Assembly (NCBI RefSeq): GCF_029542085.1
Contig: NZ_CP107036.1
Coordinates: forward strand, 4,774,001-4,838,000
DNA length: 64,000 bases
Origin: Sphingobacterium sp. ML3W
GTDB taxonomy: Bacteria; Bacteroidota; Bacteroidia; Sphingobacteriales; Sphingobacteriaceae
Reading direction: 5' to 3'
Shown: piece after piece, positions 52,497-62,311 of the stretch
Position numbering within the stretch: position 1 is the stretch's first letter
Layout of the letters: every line of letters begins with the position of its first letter
Made by a program: the position numbers and the translations under genes
The notes under the pieces: generated by a model
What the model was told of the DNA's origin: nothing
Seen by the model: the letters and a program-made list of their open reading frames with translations, nothing else
The model's database searches: none

Positions 52497-53108
52497 TCAA
52501 TCCAATCGGGGAAGATATAATCTGTATTTGACCGCAGTCATCCGAACAAGGAAAACAACGCCAGCGGCAATAAAAGCGGCCCAGGATAAATCAAAGTTGA
52601 GGTGAACGAGTAGAATGTAAATTAATCCACCTGCCAAGCAGGCTGTTGCATAGACTTCCTTTTTAAAGATCAATGGTGTCTCATTGAGCAAAATATCTCG
52701 TGTCATGCCTCCACAAACAGCAGTAAACATTCCAAAAATGATGGCAGCATAGACGTTACTTTCGTAGTTCAATGACTTTTGTACACCTAAGATAGTAAAG
52801 AAGCTGATTCCTATGGCATCAAAAAGTGTTAGGGTGCGATAGTAACCATAGAGCTGCCTATTGAATACGATAGCAATCAAGATGCCCAAGAATATGGCTA
52901 TTAGATAATTGCTATCGTTGACCCAAACGGGACGTAGGTTTAAAAATACATCTCGCATGGAGCCTCCGCCAATAGCTGTCACAAAGCCCAGAAAAGCAGC
53001 TCCAAAGATGTCGATATCCTTACGTTTTGCGGATAAAGTCCCCGATATTGCAAAAAATAAGGTGCCAAGCAAATCGCTTAAATAAAAATAGTTGGCATCA
53101 GTTATCAT
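52497..53108 (-). CDS. TRIC-type cation channel family protein (UPF0126)
   Basis: 203 residues with seven helices arranged as two similar halves: FFAISGTLSAKRKDIDIFGAAFLGFVTAIGGGSMRDV and then FTILGVQKSLNYESNVYAAIIFGMFTAVCGGMTRDI. The GGGxxRD motif in each half is the TRIC/YadS hallmark. Prokaryotic TRIC proteins are monovalent-cation channels of the inner membrane. Confidence 0.94.
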   Translation of the reverse strand: MITDANYFYLSDLLGTLFFAISGTLSAKRKDIDIFGAAFLGFVTAIGGGSMRDVFLNLRPVWVNDSNYLIAIFLGILIAIVFNRQLYGYYRTLTLFDAIGISFFTILGVQKSLNYESNVYAAIIFGMFTAVCGGMTRDILLNETPLIFKKEVYATACLAGGLIYILLVHLNFDLSWAAFIAAGVVFLVRMTAVKYRLYLPRLD

Positions 53109-53174
53109 CGTAATACTGTTTTTAAAATATTTTCCTATTTATTCACTCTACTGCAGAGAGAGATTTCGACAAAT

Positions 53175-55535
53175 TTAGGAGAAATCTCTGTAGTTTAGGT
53201 TTACTGTAAGACGAATAGCCTTCAAACCTACAATTCCCTGCACATCTTCCAATTTGAGATGTTCTACGGTGCTTTCAATTATTCCCATATCATAGATAGC
53301 TTGTATGCTTAAGTTCAGGTCTTCTAAAATCTCATCCGATAAATAGACAATTGCAATTTTGTTTGTCTGAGTAAGCCTTTCCTTTGTACGTTTTATCCTT
53401 ATCTTATCTATTCTTTTTTTGATGATTTCGTAACGGATATTTAATGATCCTTCTACATCGAATCGACGTTCGTCTTCCCGAAAACTGATATCAATACTGT
53501 GCGGGTTGATGAAGATAAGTTGTGTGGTCTCTAGAGCAAGCGGTAGATCACGCTTCGCATGATGTGCTTTTAAGGCGATTCGGGCCATGGATATAATTTG
53601 TTGCCGCCTAAAAACATTGATAAACTCGTAACTAAAAGGTTGCTGTGGCGTAATGGATTCCCCAACATAAATATCATACTCAATACCATCCGTCCTGAAT
53701 TTTTGGAAGTAAGATGGATAATTGCCCTGAATGAAGCTGTTGAAATGATTGAGTTCTTTACTGATAATATGGTTTACTTGACGTAAAGAGGTTTCAAATT
53801 CATTCCTATAAAACTCACCTGTATCACGATTGGTAAAAAAGTGTCTCGCATAATGCTCGATAATGCCATGCTTTGTTGGGAATTGTCTTCTCGCCTCATC
53901 GAGAAATGGTTGAACATCCTTTCTGAAAAACTCAATAATCTTTACCATAGACTCATCAAAGGAAATATGGTCGAGCGATTCGGTAATCTGATCTACGCGT
54001 TTAGAAAAAGCGACAATTAATTGATGTGTACCATCCGAAGACAATTCGTCAATGAGGAGAGCTAGTTGTTTTACTTTGAAACTAAAGTCTTTTAAGATGG
54101 ATGCATTACGGATGACTGTAGAATCTTTTACATCAATGGCACCATAGAGAGGATATACCTCTTCAAAAATAACCGGTTTAATATGCGCATTTTGTTCGTC
54201 ATTTTCGAATTCTTGAATATACTGAGCGGCAATATGGTTAAACTTCCACTGTACGGCTGGCTGTATTGTTGTAAACCGGTTAATGATAATCTCGTCAATA
54301 CGTTTTTTGAATTCTGTCGTGATATCATGTGATAACTGGGATAGTAGCGGTACAAGCTCACGAAGAGAGTGTATTGTTTCATTATCCAATTGATCCAGTT
54401 GATGACTGTAAATTTCCAGAATGCCAGACAAATCATGATTATGTATCAACGGAATGCATAGATAGGTCCTGACTCCGGATGTCTTAATGCGTTCTTCAAA
54501 AATGGAAGTGGTATTTTTAATAGCATCCATTGTATTGTAGAAGATGAGATGCGGATGTTTTAGATAATTGGCGACTTCTGGATTGATGTTGGTATAGCTG
54601 TTGTTTGCGTAGGTTTCCGAAATTAAAATACTTTTGTTGGTAATAGAATAATCAAAAAATGGTAGCCCATTTAGCTGAAACAATGGAAACAGGCTGAAAA
54701 CCGTATCTGAACCCTTCAAGATCGGAGCAATAATTTTTTCGAGATCTGATAGGAAGAGATGGTAATTATATGTTGCGAGATCCAATAAAATAGATTGTAT
54801 CCTCTTGATAGTATGCTCTAAACTGCTTTTCCTGACAGTGAGGATGGTAAAGCCCGATAGCTCAAAATCTTCGATCTTAATTGTATTGACAACAATATTC
54901 CAATCGAATAAAGAGGTATCATTGGCATTTTTGGTCAGAAGCCCTACATCAAATTGTGGAAGTTCCTTTTTTGGTTTAATATCAACAAATTTGAAATCTA
55001 TATTTAAATCGTAATAATCAATGATTTCGCCCTGCTCATTTAAATGATAGTAGACGATTGTATTATTTTCTTTGGCAGGAAGTCCATATAACCGTTCGAA
55101 AATAAGGGCATACATCAGTTTTTCCTGATTGTTCAGGATGCCTCCATCTTGCATTTGATCTCGAAGATCTTGTTCCTCCAGCTCATTTTTCCAGAGTCCG
55201 AAAAAAGCTTCTGTACCATAAAATGTTTCTTCCGCAAGTGGTGTTGCAAGTGCCCAATATCTTTTGGGGTCAGTATCAATTAGCGATACTGAAAGGCTGT
55301 AAATGAGCTGTAAAATATCTTTATAAGCGCTTAAGTTTTGCTTACATAGCCTACCGCTGACCTGTTCAATCTCTCTGATGCGTTCTAGGGCAAATAATGG
55401 AATCATGTCATCTGTAGATACATCGCCTTCGGTAAATGACTCTAGATAACGAAAAAAAGGTTCGAAATGGAGCTTCTTCTCGATATTATATAGCCTGCTT
55501 TCGCTTTTGGCTAGTCGTATATTCTTTATTTCCAT
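53175..55535 (-). CDS. GAF domain-containing protein
   Basis: 786 residues, soluble. A GAF-like domain lies around 300-410 (TSIFEERIKTSGVRTYLCIPLIHNHDLSGILEIYS). The rest is mostly helical without membrane segments, kinase, cyclase or HD motifs. It is the last gene of the ppk1 operon, 13 bases after the Omp85 gene stop. A regulatory role for a ligand-sensing cytoplasmic protein in polyphosphate metabolism is inferred from operon position only. Confidence 0.85.
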   Translation of the reverse strand: MEIKNIRLAKSESRLYNIEKKLHFEPFFRYLESFTEGDVSTDDMIPLFALERIREIEQVSGRLCKQNLSAYKDILQLIYSLSVSLIDTDPKRYWALATPLAEETFYGTEAFFGLWKNELEEQDLRDQMQDGGILNNQEKLMYALIFERLYGLPAKENNTIVYYHLNEQGEIIDYYDLNIDFKFVDIKPKKELPQFDVGLLTKNANDTSLFDWNIVVNTIKIEDFELSGFTILTVRKSSLEHTIKRIQSILLDLATYNYHLFLSDLEKIIAPILKGSDTVFSLFPLFQLNGLPFFDYSITNKSILISETYANNSYTNINPEVANYLKHPHLIFYNTMDAIKNTTSIFEERIKTSGVRTYLCIPLIHNHDLSGILEIYSHQLDQLDNETIHSLRELVPLLSQLSHDITTEFKKRIDEIIINRFTTIQPAVQWKFNHIAAQYIQEFENDEQNAHIKPVIFEEVYPLYGAIDVKDSTVIRNASILKDFSFKVKQLALLIDELSSDGTHQLIVAFSKRVDQITESLDHISFDESMVKIIEFFRKDVQPFLDEARRQFPTKHGIIEHYARHFFTNRDTGEFYRNEFETSLRQVNHIISKELNHFNSFIQGNYPSYFQKFRTDGIEYDIYVGESITPQQPFSYEFINVFRRQQIISMARIALKAHHAKRDLPLALETTQLIFINPHSIDISFREDERRFDVEGSLNIRYEIIKKRIDKIRIKRTKERLTQTNKIAIVYLSDEILEDLNLSIQAIYDMGIIESTVEHLKLEDVQGIVGLKAIRLTVNLNYRDFS

Positions 55536-55548
55536 TTATTGAACACTT

Positions 55549-58158
55549 TTAGAAACGGAAGCCGGTACTAAAATAGGGGTACCAACCTTCATTAGATTTG
55601 GCCATCACAAAGTGAAGAGGTAATGCATTGGCGATGATATAATAAAGTCCTCCACCGAATCCTTGATGGACTGTCTTACTGTTATGATCTTTTGCCCATA
55701 CTTTCCCGATATCATACATCCCCATGATCCCTAGTTCTCCGGGTAGAACGTAGCTTTTTACCTCATGAATCTTGACGCGGGCTTCTAGGTTGTTGTATAT
55801 CATTTGCTCGCCAGCAAATCTATATTGACGAAAACCACGAAGATTCTCATGACCTCCTAGAAATAGATATTGATAGAATGTAGGATTGCCCACCACCGTT
55901 CCCCCGCCTACTCTATTTGCGAATACGATGCCTTCATTCAGGGCACTAAAATAGCCTGTCATTTCTGCGCTTAGTTGGCCTGAATTTCTCGAATATTTAT
56001 TTAAGCCCAAAAAAGAATGTAGTGCTGCCTTGATAAATAATCCTTTACTTGGATTGATCTTGCGGTTACGTGTATCTTGCGTCAGAAAAGCATTTAGTCC
56101 AACGAAAGCTTTGTCATTGGTAATGGAAACACTATCGTAAGAATGGAGCGCTTGCGGATTTAAGATAAAACGGTCCTGATTTTCAATTGGATCCAGGTGA
56201 TAGAACTGGATATGGGGACCAATAGCATAATTCAGCGTAGACGAAGGGTGCCACCTCAGTAGTGGATTGACATTGAAAATATTGAATCTGCTACGGTAGT
56301 ATTTAGCGCCATACTGATCTTTTAGAAATAGGGAATTGTTGCCAACACCAAAAAAGTTTTGCGTATTGTCGGGCGCTTTTGCTAATGCATCAATGACGAA
56401 GTCTGCATTACCTATTACATCTTCCCATTCGCCACGATAATGAATTTTATAGGCCCCTGTTCGGAATGCCGCAGCCACAGTAATCTGCTGTTTATAGGTA
56501 AAAGGAGCTTTTCTAAAACCCCGCTGATGCGTATATGCTGCGCCAAGTCCGAGAGAAAAGCCATCATCAGCGTTATAACCCGCTGTTAACAAGGGTAGCC
56601 AAGAGTTGTATAGATTGACGGGAACGAACTGTGTATTCGAGCTGTCCTTACCTTGATGTAGCCTGATTCGACCTTTTTCTCCTAAAAAAGTGGAGTTGCC
56701 CGTATTCTCATAGAGCTTTATTTTTGAGTGGCTGTTATTGATTACATAGGTCTTTGGCAGACTATCGCCAATAATGCGCAGTTTTATGGGCGAATTTACA
56801 TTATTTATGGATACCGAGTCCTGACCTTCAGAAAGGTATAATCGGATTTCTTTTGTTAAGTTCTTTTCATAAGTCTTGTCCATTAGGGTTTTAGTCACCT
56901 TTCCATCTTTGTTGATTTTGGACACAATGATTTTTAAGCCCTCATCTTGAGTACTTGCAATCTCCACCTTTTCGTTCTTATCACTGAAATGGATATCGAC
57001 AATATTATTGATAAAACGATAATACTCTTCCATTGCCGCCGGCAAAGCATCGCGTCTGCTTTGAAGGATGCGGAAAATCTGTTCTCCCCGAATAGCGATG
57101 GATGATTGTGGTAAGCTTTTGACAGATTGCCAGAGTACCGAATCTGTCAAATTGGAGGTAAACTGATTTACTTCTTTTGTCCATTCCTTGTGGGAGAGCT
57201 GATTGCTTGGATGTGCATTTAAAAATCTAGATTTGAAAAGGGAGTATCTGATATTTGGAATGCCTGTTGTAAACCCCTGCATAACGGGGTTGACAAACTG
57301 TTGATAAATATCTTTCATCAAAAATCCCTGTGTAACACGCAAGGCCTGATCTCGATCCCGAGGGATCGGAATATAATCCTTGTCTTTATCATCAGTATCC
57401 TGATTTTCATTATACCAACGCCACTGATCTTCATGACGATCCCAGTCACTTACAATTACATCCAGCATACGTGCCCTCAGGTATGCCTTGGGTTTAAAAT
57501 CATCATCGTTGTCTTCCTGAAGCTTGCGCACGGCCTTTGAACTATTATCGGAGTCGCCCATAGGCTCTCGTTCTTCCAATAGGGCAATAGTGTGTTCGAA
57601 TAAAGGAGCATACTCGCCAAGGATTGTATCTGGTGCAACGACTCCTATAACGGGATGTGCATGTGGAACATTCACCGCATTAGCCAGCGCTGGAATCATC
57701 AATGCTGAATAAGGATGTTGTGCGCTCGTCGCATCATCCAGAACATCCTGTACAAAGGTGCCATGCAATTCTACTGGGATCAAAGACTCTGTTCGCTTAT
57801 TTACTGATCGAAGCGCCCATTCTCTACCTGTTGGGTCTGTCAACCTGAGCGAAATGGATTGCATCCCTCCGCCCTGTTTAACAGGGGTCAGACCGCCGTA
57901 TAATCGAGAGAGCTGTAACACAGGTAAGGTGGTCTCGGCAGCCCATTCTCTACGATAATTTTCTCCAAGAAATGACTTCTTAAATCCACCCGCCTTTCCA
58001 TACTTTGCATTTGCTACAACAATAGTGCTGTCTTTAATCACGGCTTGTATCGGAGATTTTTCTTTGTGTGTGTCGATTGTCGAATTCAACTTATTCTTCT
58101 GCTGAGAATAAGCTTGTGTAGCGAGAAAAAGTAAAAAGAATGGTAAGGCCCGTTGCAT
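55549..58158 (-). CDS. Omp85-type outer-membrane protein with N-terminal kinase-like domain
   Basis: 869 residues, signal peptide 1-19. Residues about 100-290 resemble a HipA/Fam20-like atypical kinase: a strand with WALRSVNKRTE (K121), a helix DDATSAQHPYSALMIPALANAVNVPHAHP, then LDVIVSDWDRHEDQWRW (D240-R-H) and YIPIPRDRDQAL (D268/D270). About 400-500 is a beta-rich connector. The C-terminal barrel (about 510-869) is of the bacterial surface antigen/BamA-TamA type with LGGHENLRGF (the L6-like VRGF-type motif) and a final Phe. Similar proteins in Bacteroidota are often fused to a metallophosphoesterase, absent here. Five bases after the lipoprotein gene. Confidence 0.85.
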   Translation of the reverse strand: MQRALPFFLLFLATQAYSQQKNKLNSTIDTHKEKSPIQAVIKDSTIVVANAKYGKAGGFKKSFLGENYRREWAAETTLPVLQLSRLYGGLTPVKQGGGMQSISLRLTDPTGREWALRSVNKRTESLIPVELHGTFVQDVLDDATSAQHPYSALMIPALANAVNVPHAHPVIGVVAPDTILGEYAPLFEHTIALLEEREPMGDSDNSSKAVRKLQEDNDDDFKPKAYLRARMLDVIVSDWDRHEDQWRWYNENQDTDDKDKDYIPIPRDRDQALRVTQGFLMKDIYQQFVNPVMQGFTTGIPNIRYSLFKSRFLNAHPSNQLSHKEWTKEVNQFTSNLTDSVLWQSVKSLPQSSIAIRGEQIFRILQSRRDALPAAMEEYYRFINNIVDIHFSDKNEKVEIASTQDEGLKIIVSKINKDGKVTKTLMDKTYEKNLTKEIRLYLSEGQDSVSINNVNSPIKLRIIGDSLPKTYVINNSHSKIKLYENTGNSTFLGEKGRIRLHQGKDSSNTQFVPVNLYNSWLPLLTAGYNADDGFSLGLGAAYTHQRGFRKAPFTYKQQITVAAAFRTGAYKIHYRGEWEDVIGNADFVIDALAKAPDNTQNFFGVGNNSLFLKDQYGAKYYRSRFNIFNVNPLLRWHPSSTLNYAIGPHIQFYHLDPIENQDRFILNPQALHSYDSVSITNDKAFVGLNAFLTQDTRNRKINPSKGLFIKAALHSFLGLNKYSRNSGQLSAEMTGYFSALNEGIVFANRVGGGTVVGNPTFYQYLFLGGHENLRGFRQYRFAGEQMIYNNLEARVKIHEVKSYVLPGELGIMGMYDIGKVWAKDHNSKTVHQGFGGGLYYIIANALPLHFVMAKSNEGWYPYFSTGFRF

Positions 58159-58163
58159 GCTTA

Positions 58164-59060
58164 TTATTTTTCAAATTTATAAATGATTCCTTTGTCTTGA
58201 TCGCCAGCTTCGCTACTGATGTAAAGATTGGATTTTGAATCAAAGTTGATACCTTCTGGTTGCGGAAATAGCTTTGGATCCAGCGTTGTTATAGATTTGA
58301 CATGGAAATTTTCATCTGTTACAACAAGGGCCTTGTCAATGGAAGATAAAATGTACCATTCATTGCTATCGGTTTTCTTTGCAAGGGCTGAAGGTTTGAA
58401 TGTCTTTTTGATTTTGGGATTAAATTTTTTCAGTTCATCAATCTGAATTGCAAATTCACCTTGTGGATTGAACTTGCCATCGGCGCCAATGGAGAAAATA
58501 TATCCCGTAGTTTGTGACTGTTTTTTGTCTGTACGACATTCTTTACAGAGTACATAGGCAAGGTTACTTGTTTTGTCTACAAAAAGCCCTTCATATTCAC
58601 CTTTGGGTAAAATATCTTTTTGTTCGGCGACCGTCTGTATGTTATCTTTCTCCGTGATGGGAAAGGAATAGACAGCCCCATTGCTCTTTAAAATAAAGAA
58701 ATGTGTTTTACTAATACCGATATCTTCGTAATCACCATCCTTTCCAAATGGATTGAATATAAGCTTTTGAGTGGACAAATTGTATTTGAAAAGTAACCCC
58801 TGTTCGTCCTGAATGGCATAGATATCTTGGTCTTGTCCCTCAAGAAATGCGATACCTGATATTTCGAGCAGTTCATCGGGCAAATTTATCTTTTCGCCGG
58901 ATGATAATCTATAGGGAATTGCCTGTTGCTGTTGTTTATCTGTTGTAACGTCGGTTACATTAGCCGTACGTTCTTTATTCGCATTACTGGGGTTACAAGC
59001 CAGCAATACCGTGGAAATCATTCCTAAAGCAAGAGCAGTTAATCGTGTAGCGTCTTTCAT
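58164..59060 (-). CDS. SdiA-regulated-like lipoprotein
   Basis: 298 residues. The lipobox STVLLAC gives a lipidated Cys22. The mature domain is a six-bladed beta-propeller of the SdiA-regulated/esterase-like phytase type (ELLEISGIAFLEGQDQDIYAIQDEQG, GDYEDIGISKTHFFIL, GEYEGLFVDKTSNLAYVLCKECR, QPEGINFDSKSNLYISSEAG). The second gene of the ppk1 operon, 4 bases after ppk1. A role with phosphate-rich substrates would fit the operon but is not shown. Confidence 0.88.
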   Translation of the reverse strand: MKDATRLTALALGMISTVLLACNPSNANKERTANVTDVTTDKQQQQAIPYRLSSGEKINLPDELLEISGIAFLEGQDQDIYAIQDEQGLLFKYNLSTQKLIFNPFGKDGDYEDIGISKTHFFILKSNGAVYSFPITEKDNIQTVAEQKDILPKGEYEGLFVDKTSNLAYVLCKECRTDKKQSQTTGYIFSIGADGKFNPQGEFAIQIDELKKFNPKIKKTFKPSALAKKTDSNEWYILSSIDKALVVTDENFHVKSITTLDPKLFPQPEGINFDSKSNLYISSEAGDQDKGIIYKFEK

Positions 59061-59064
59061 GAAT

Positions 59065-61077
59065 TCAGTTGTTTAAGTAGTCAACAATTTGTTGCTGTGA
59101 TTTATTGCCAATCGGATGTTCTACAGGTATATTTTGCCCCGTCTCATCAAGGAAAGTTGCTTCAATGTCGTCAGCAAATTGAATTTCAAATAGCTGCTGA
59201 ATCTTGCTGGCTAAGACTGGTTCCGTCATCGGGAAACAGGTTTCTATCCGATGGTAGATATTGCGATTCATCCAGTCTGAGGAACCTAAATACACCTTTG
59301 TATACTCTCCATATTGGAATATAAAGATTCTCCCATGCTCTAGATATCGCCCTACGATCCGTTTTACTTCAATGTTTTCACTTAATCCCTTTACCTGGGG
59401 TTTAAGTCTGCAAATTCCTCTGACCAATAATTGTACCTGCACACCAGCCTGACTGGCTTCGTATAATTTATTGATTAACGATTCTTCTTCTAAATTGTTT
59501 AGCTTAATTTTTATCGAAGCAACGATGCCCATCTTTACCTGAGCAATGGTTTCATCAATCAAAGTGACAAAAGTCTGCCTTAAATTGAATTGAGCAATTA
59601 AAAGCTCTTGAAATGGAATATCCGTTGGGCTGTTCGGTTTCTTTCTGTTGGGTAAAAATTCAAATAGCAGGCTTAGCTCTTCTGTTAACAGGCGATTGGA
59701 TGTCATTAAGAAGTAATCGGTATATACCTTGGCGGTTTTCTCATTTAAGTTGCCTGTTCCGAATAATGCACTCTCTTTTCCATCTTTTCGTTTGACAAGG
59801 GCAATTTTAGCATGCACTTTAAGGTTTGGGATACTATAGCTGATCGTTACCCCCTGCTCTTTCATAATTCTTGACCAATGTATATTATTGGCTTCATCAA
59901 AGCGTGCTTTTAACTCAACAAATACATTCACTTTTTTGCCATTCTTTGCTGCGGTAGCCAAGGCTTGAGCAATATGCGAATCGCTGGCAATTCGATAGAG
60001 CGTGGTATGGATCTCCTCAACATCAGGGTTTATTGCTGCCTCATTAAAAAACCGAAGAATAGGATCAAATGATTCATAAGGAGTACAGATTAAAATATCA
60101 TGCTGATCGAGCTGGTCAAAAATGGAATGTTCAAAGTCCTGATGTGCGACTATCTGCTGCTGTTTTGGAAAAGACAATTCTCCCTTTTTTATTGGGAAAG
60201 AGAAAAAATCCTTCAAATTATGATAATATCCACCAGCGACAATGCTACTTTTTCTTAAGTCAAAAAGAACGGCGAGCCTTTCGGTAATTTGGTTTGGAAA
60301 ACCCGGTTGATGTAAGAATCGAGTTGCATAGCCAAGATCCCTCTTCTTGACCTCTGCCTCTATTTTCTGCGCTATATCACCATCAAATTCGTCTTGTAAA
60401 TTGAGTTCAGCATCCCGAGTGATTTTGAAGGAATAGAAATTTAAATTTTCTTTCTTTAGTAAGTTTGGAAGAAATAGTTTGATAATATCATCGATGAAGA
60501 CTACATATGTTTTACTATTGGCTTGACAGGTAAAAAAACGATTAATGCGATCCGAGGGTATGTTGACAATGAACAGCTCTGTCGTAATCCTATCTGTTAA
60601 CGCAAAATATAGCTGGTTGTTGATCGGGAAAAAGGAAAACTCTTCGTTTACAGGAATTATTTGCAGATAAGAAGCTATTGTATTAAAAAAATAGTTAGCT
60701 ACAAGAGGTTTTATCGCTAATGGAATCTCCTGATTATAGATTAGTGTAATATTTTCGTCCGCTAACTGATGAATGATATCAGTTAAAAGGAAACCGAATT
60801 TTTCCTGTTGCTTATCGATTATTTTAGATGCCTTTTTGTAAGTCCCAATATCAAGATTTGGGACGATCTGGTCATTAGTCTTCTTTTTAATTTTCTTCCA
60901 GGCCATCAATACAGGCATCCGTACACGGTAGAACTCATCTAAGTTTGAGGAAAAAATGGCGAGGAACTGTAGTTTTTCCAATAGCGGGACTTCCGTGCGT
61001 TCAGCCTCAGTAAGTACTCTGTCATTGAAGGAAAGCCAACTGATATCTCGGTTGATATATAGGTCTTTTTTTTGCAT
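59065..61077 (-). CDS. ppk1: Polyphosphate kinase 1
   Basis: 670 residues, full-length PPK1 with N, H, C1 and C2 domains. It reversibly makes polyphosphate from ATP. The start RDISWLSFNDRVLTEA, the autophosphorylated His422 in NLKVHAKIALV, the second conserved His581 in YLEHGRIFIF, and GTGNLNEKTA/GSSDWMNRN are diagnostic. First gene of the tight operon ppk1, lipoprotein, Omp85, GAF (gaps of 4, 5 and 13 bases); the HD-PycTM gene lies 49 bases upstream in the same direction. Confidence 0.97.
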   Translation of the reverse strand: MQKKDLYINRDISWLSFNDRVLTEAERTEVPLLEKLQFLAIFSSNLDEFYRVRMPVLMAWKKIKKKTNDQIVPNLDIGTYKKASKIIDKQQEKFGFLLTDIIHQLADENITLIYNQEIPLAIKPLVANYFFNTIASYLQIIPVNEEFSFFPINNQLYFALTDRITTELFIVNIPSDRINRFFTCQANSKTYVVFIDDIIKLFLPNLLKKENLNFYSFKITRDAELNLQDEFDGDIAQKIEAEVKKRDLGYATRFLHQPGFPNQITERLAVLFDLRKSSIVAGGYYHNLKDFFSFPIKKGELSFPKQQQIVAHQDFEHSIFDQLDQHDILICTPYESFDPILRFFNEAAINPDVEEIHTTLYRIASDSHIAQALATAAKNGKKVNVFVELKARFDEANNIHWSRIMKEQGVTISYSIPNLKVHAKIALVKRKDGKESALFGTGNLNEKTAKVYTDYFLMTSNRLLTEELSLLFEFLPNRKKPNSPTDIPFQELLIAQFNLRQTFVTLIDETIAQVKMGIVASIKIKLNNLEEESLINKLYEASQAGVQVQLLVRGICRLKPQVKGLSENIEVKRIVGRYLEHGRIFIFQYGEYTKVYLGSSDWMNRNIYHRIETCFPMTEPVLASKIQQLFEIQFADDIEATFLDETGQNIPVEHPIGNKSQQQIVDYLNN

Positions 61078-61126
61078 CTGAAAAATAATCTAAGCAGCAA
61101 TGAAGTTAAAGGAGCTTTATCTATAT

Positions 61127-62311
61127 TTATAATAGTGTTGCAACAACAAAGGTAATAACAGAGATAACCAGGCCAAACATAAAAATGCCATAGGCATAAC
61201 GTAATAACTTATATTTTCTGCCTAGCACGACTCCTTGGGAATAGACATCTTTTGTAAGCATGCCGTATAAAAATTCGGAATCGATCATTACTTTTTGCAT
61301 GCCTTCATTATAGTCGTCGAGTTTCATTTTGTAAAAGTTCCCGAAGAATAATAGATTGACGGTTTTATTCTCAATCTCCTGTTTTGTGAATTTTCCAGAG
61401 GATATTTTCGGAATTGTCGATAGGATGGCCATAACCATTGTTGCCACAACACTGACGGTGAGAATTATCGTTGGGAAGATGAGATGTTCGTTACTATCCA
61501 ATTTCCTAAATAATACCGCAATAACGACAGATAGAATAATGGAGTTAACAGTCAATAAAATATTAGCTTTATTATCAGCCATATCACTCAAACGTTGGTT
61601 GTTGGACGATGTTATCCGGAACATTGTTTCTATACCACGTTCAGGTTTGACACTTTTATCTTTCTCTTTTTTTGTTTCTTTCTTGTCGTCTTTTTTCTTG
61701 TCCTTGGATTTTTCCTGTTTTCGCTCCAGTTCTTTTAAGTTCTCTTCTTTCTTTGCGTTGAGCTTTTGTTGGGCATAATCTGTATGGTAATGATGACTTG
61801 ACAAAAGTTTTATAGTGCCAGCACGCCAAACATCCTTATCGATTTCTTTACCTAATACAGCCTCTGCTTCAGTCTTCATCAGTTTATTCCTGTTTTCAAA
61901 GTCCTCTCCTCCAAAATGGAACAAGTCAGCGTCACAAAGAATTTGCTCCAATAGATTGTTTGGGTCCTGGGGCATTCTGGTGGCGAGGATACAACCTTTG
62001 ATTTTTTCTTTTACCTCTTCTGGTACGCCTTTATCCTTTAGGAAGTCTAAAGCGATCTCTACACTTCTTTTTTCATGGCCAATCGCATTGTCAGATTTTA
62101 CATAACCTAAATCATGAAAGTAGGCTGCACTGATCACTATAAAATGATCTTCGTCATTTAACTTATAAAACGAGGAAATCTCATCTGCAGCTTGTACTAC
62201 TGAATGTGTATGTAGGCTGTTGTGAAAACAATGACAAGAGGAGATATTCTGTATAATATAAGCGTTAGAAAATTCTTCTACCTGTTTTAAAAGTTCGTTA
62301 TAATCTATCAT
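61127..62311 (-). CDS. HD domain fused to Pycsar-type (PycTM) membrane effector domain
   Basis: 394 residues. The N-terminal HD phosphohydrolase domain (about 1-185) has H34/H36 in LHTHSVV, H66-D67 in AAYFHDLGY and a late Asp in LCDADLFHFG. A very charged Lys/Glu/Asp linker (about 185-225) is followed by the effector domain (about 226-394): RGIETMFRITSSNNQRLSDMADNKANILL, then three membrane helices (about 250-268, 280-298, 373-392). This second module is the Pycsar effector transmembrane domain (formerly DUF5706). No cyclase (PycC) gene is adjacent. Ligand and role unknown; it precedes ppk1 by 49 bases. Confidence 0.88.
   Translation of the reverse strand: MIDYNELLKQVEEFSNAYIIQNISSCHCFHNSLHTHSVVQAADEISSFYKLNDEDHFIVISAAYFHDLGYVKSDNAIGHEKRSVEIALDFLKDKGVPEEVKEKIKGCILATRMPQDPNNLLEQILCDADLFHFGGEDFENRNKLMKTEAEAVLGKEIDKDVWRAGTIKLLSSHHYHTDYAQQKLNAKKEENLKELERKQEKSKDKKKDDKKETKKEKDKSVKPERGIETMFRITSSNNQRLSDMADNKANILLTVNSIILSVVIAVLFRKLDSNEHLIFPTIILTVSVVATMVMAILSTIPKISSGKFTKQEIENKTVNLLFFGNFYKMKLDDYNEGMQKVMIDSEFLYGMLTKDVYSQGVVLGRKYKLLRYAYGIFMFGLVISVITFVVATLL

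Noticed and set aside
61356..61778. 140-codon plus-strand frame
   Set aside because: Antisense to the PycTM domain; the Ser/Phe-rich run is the complement of the Lys/Glu linker.
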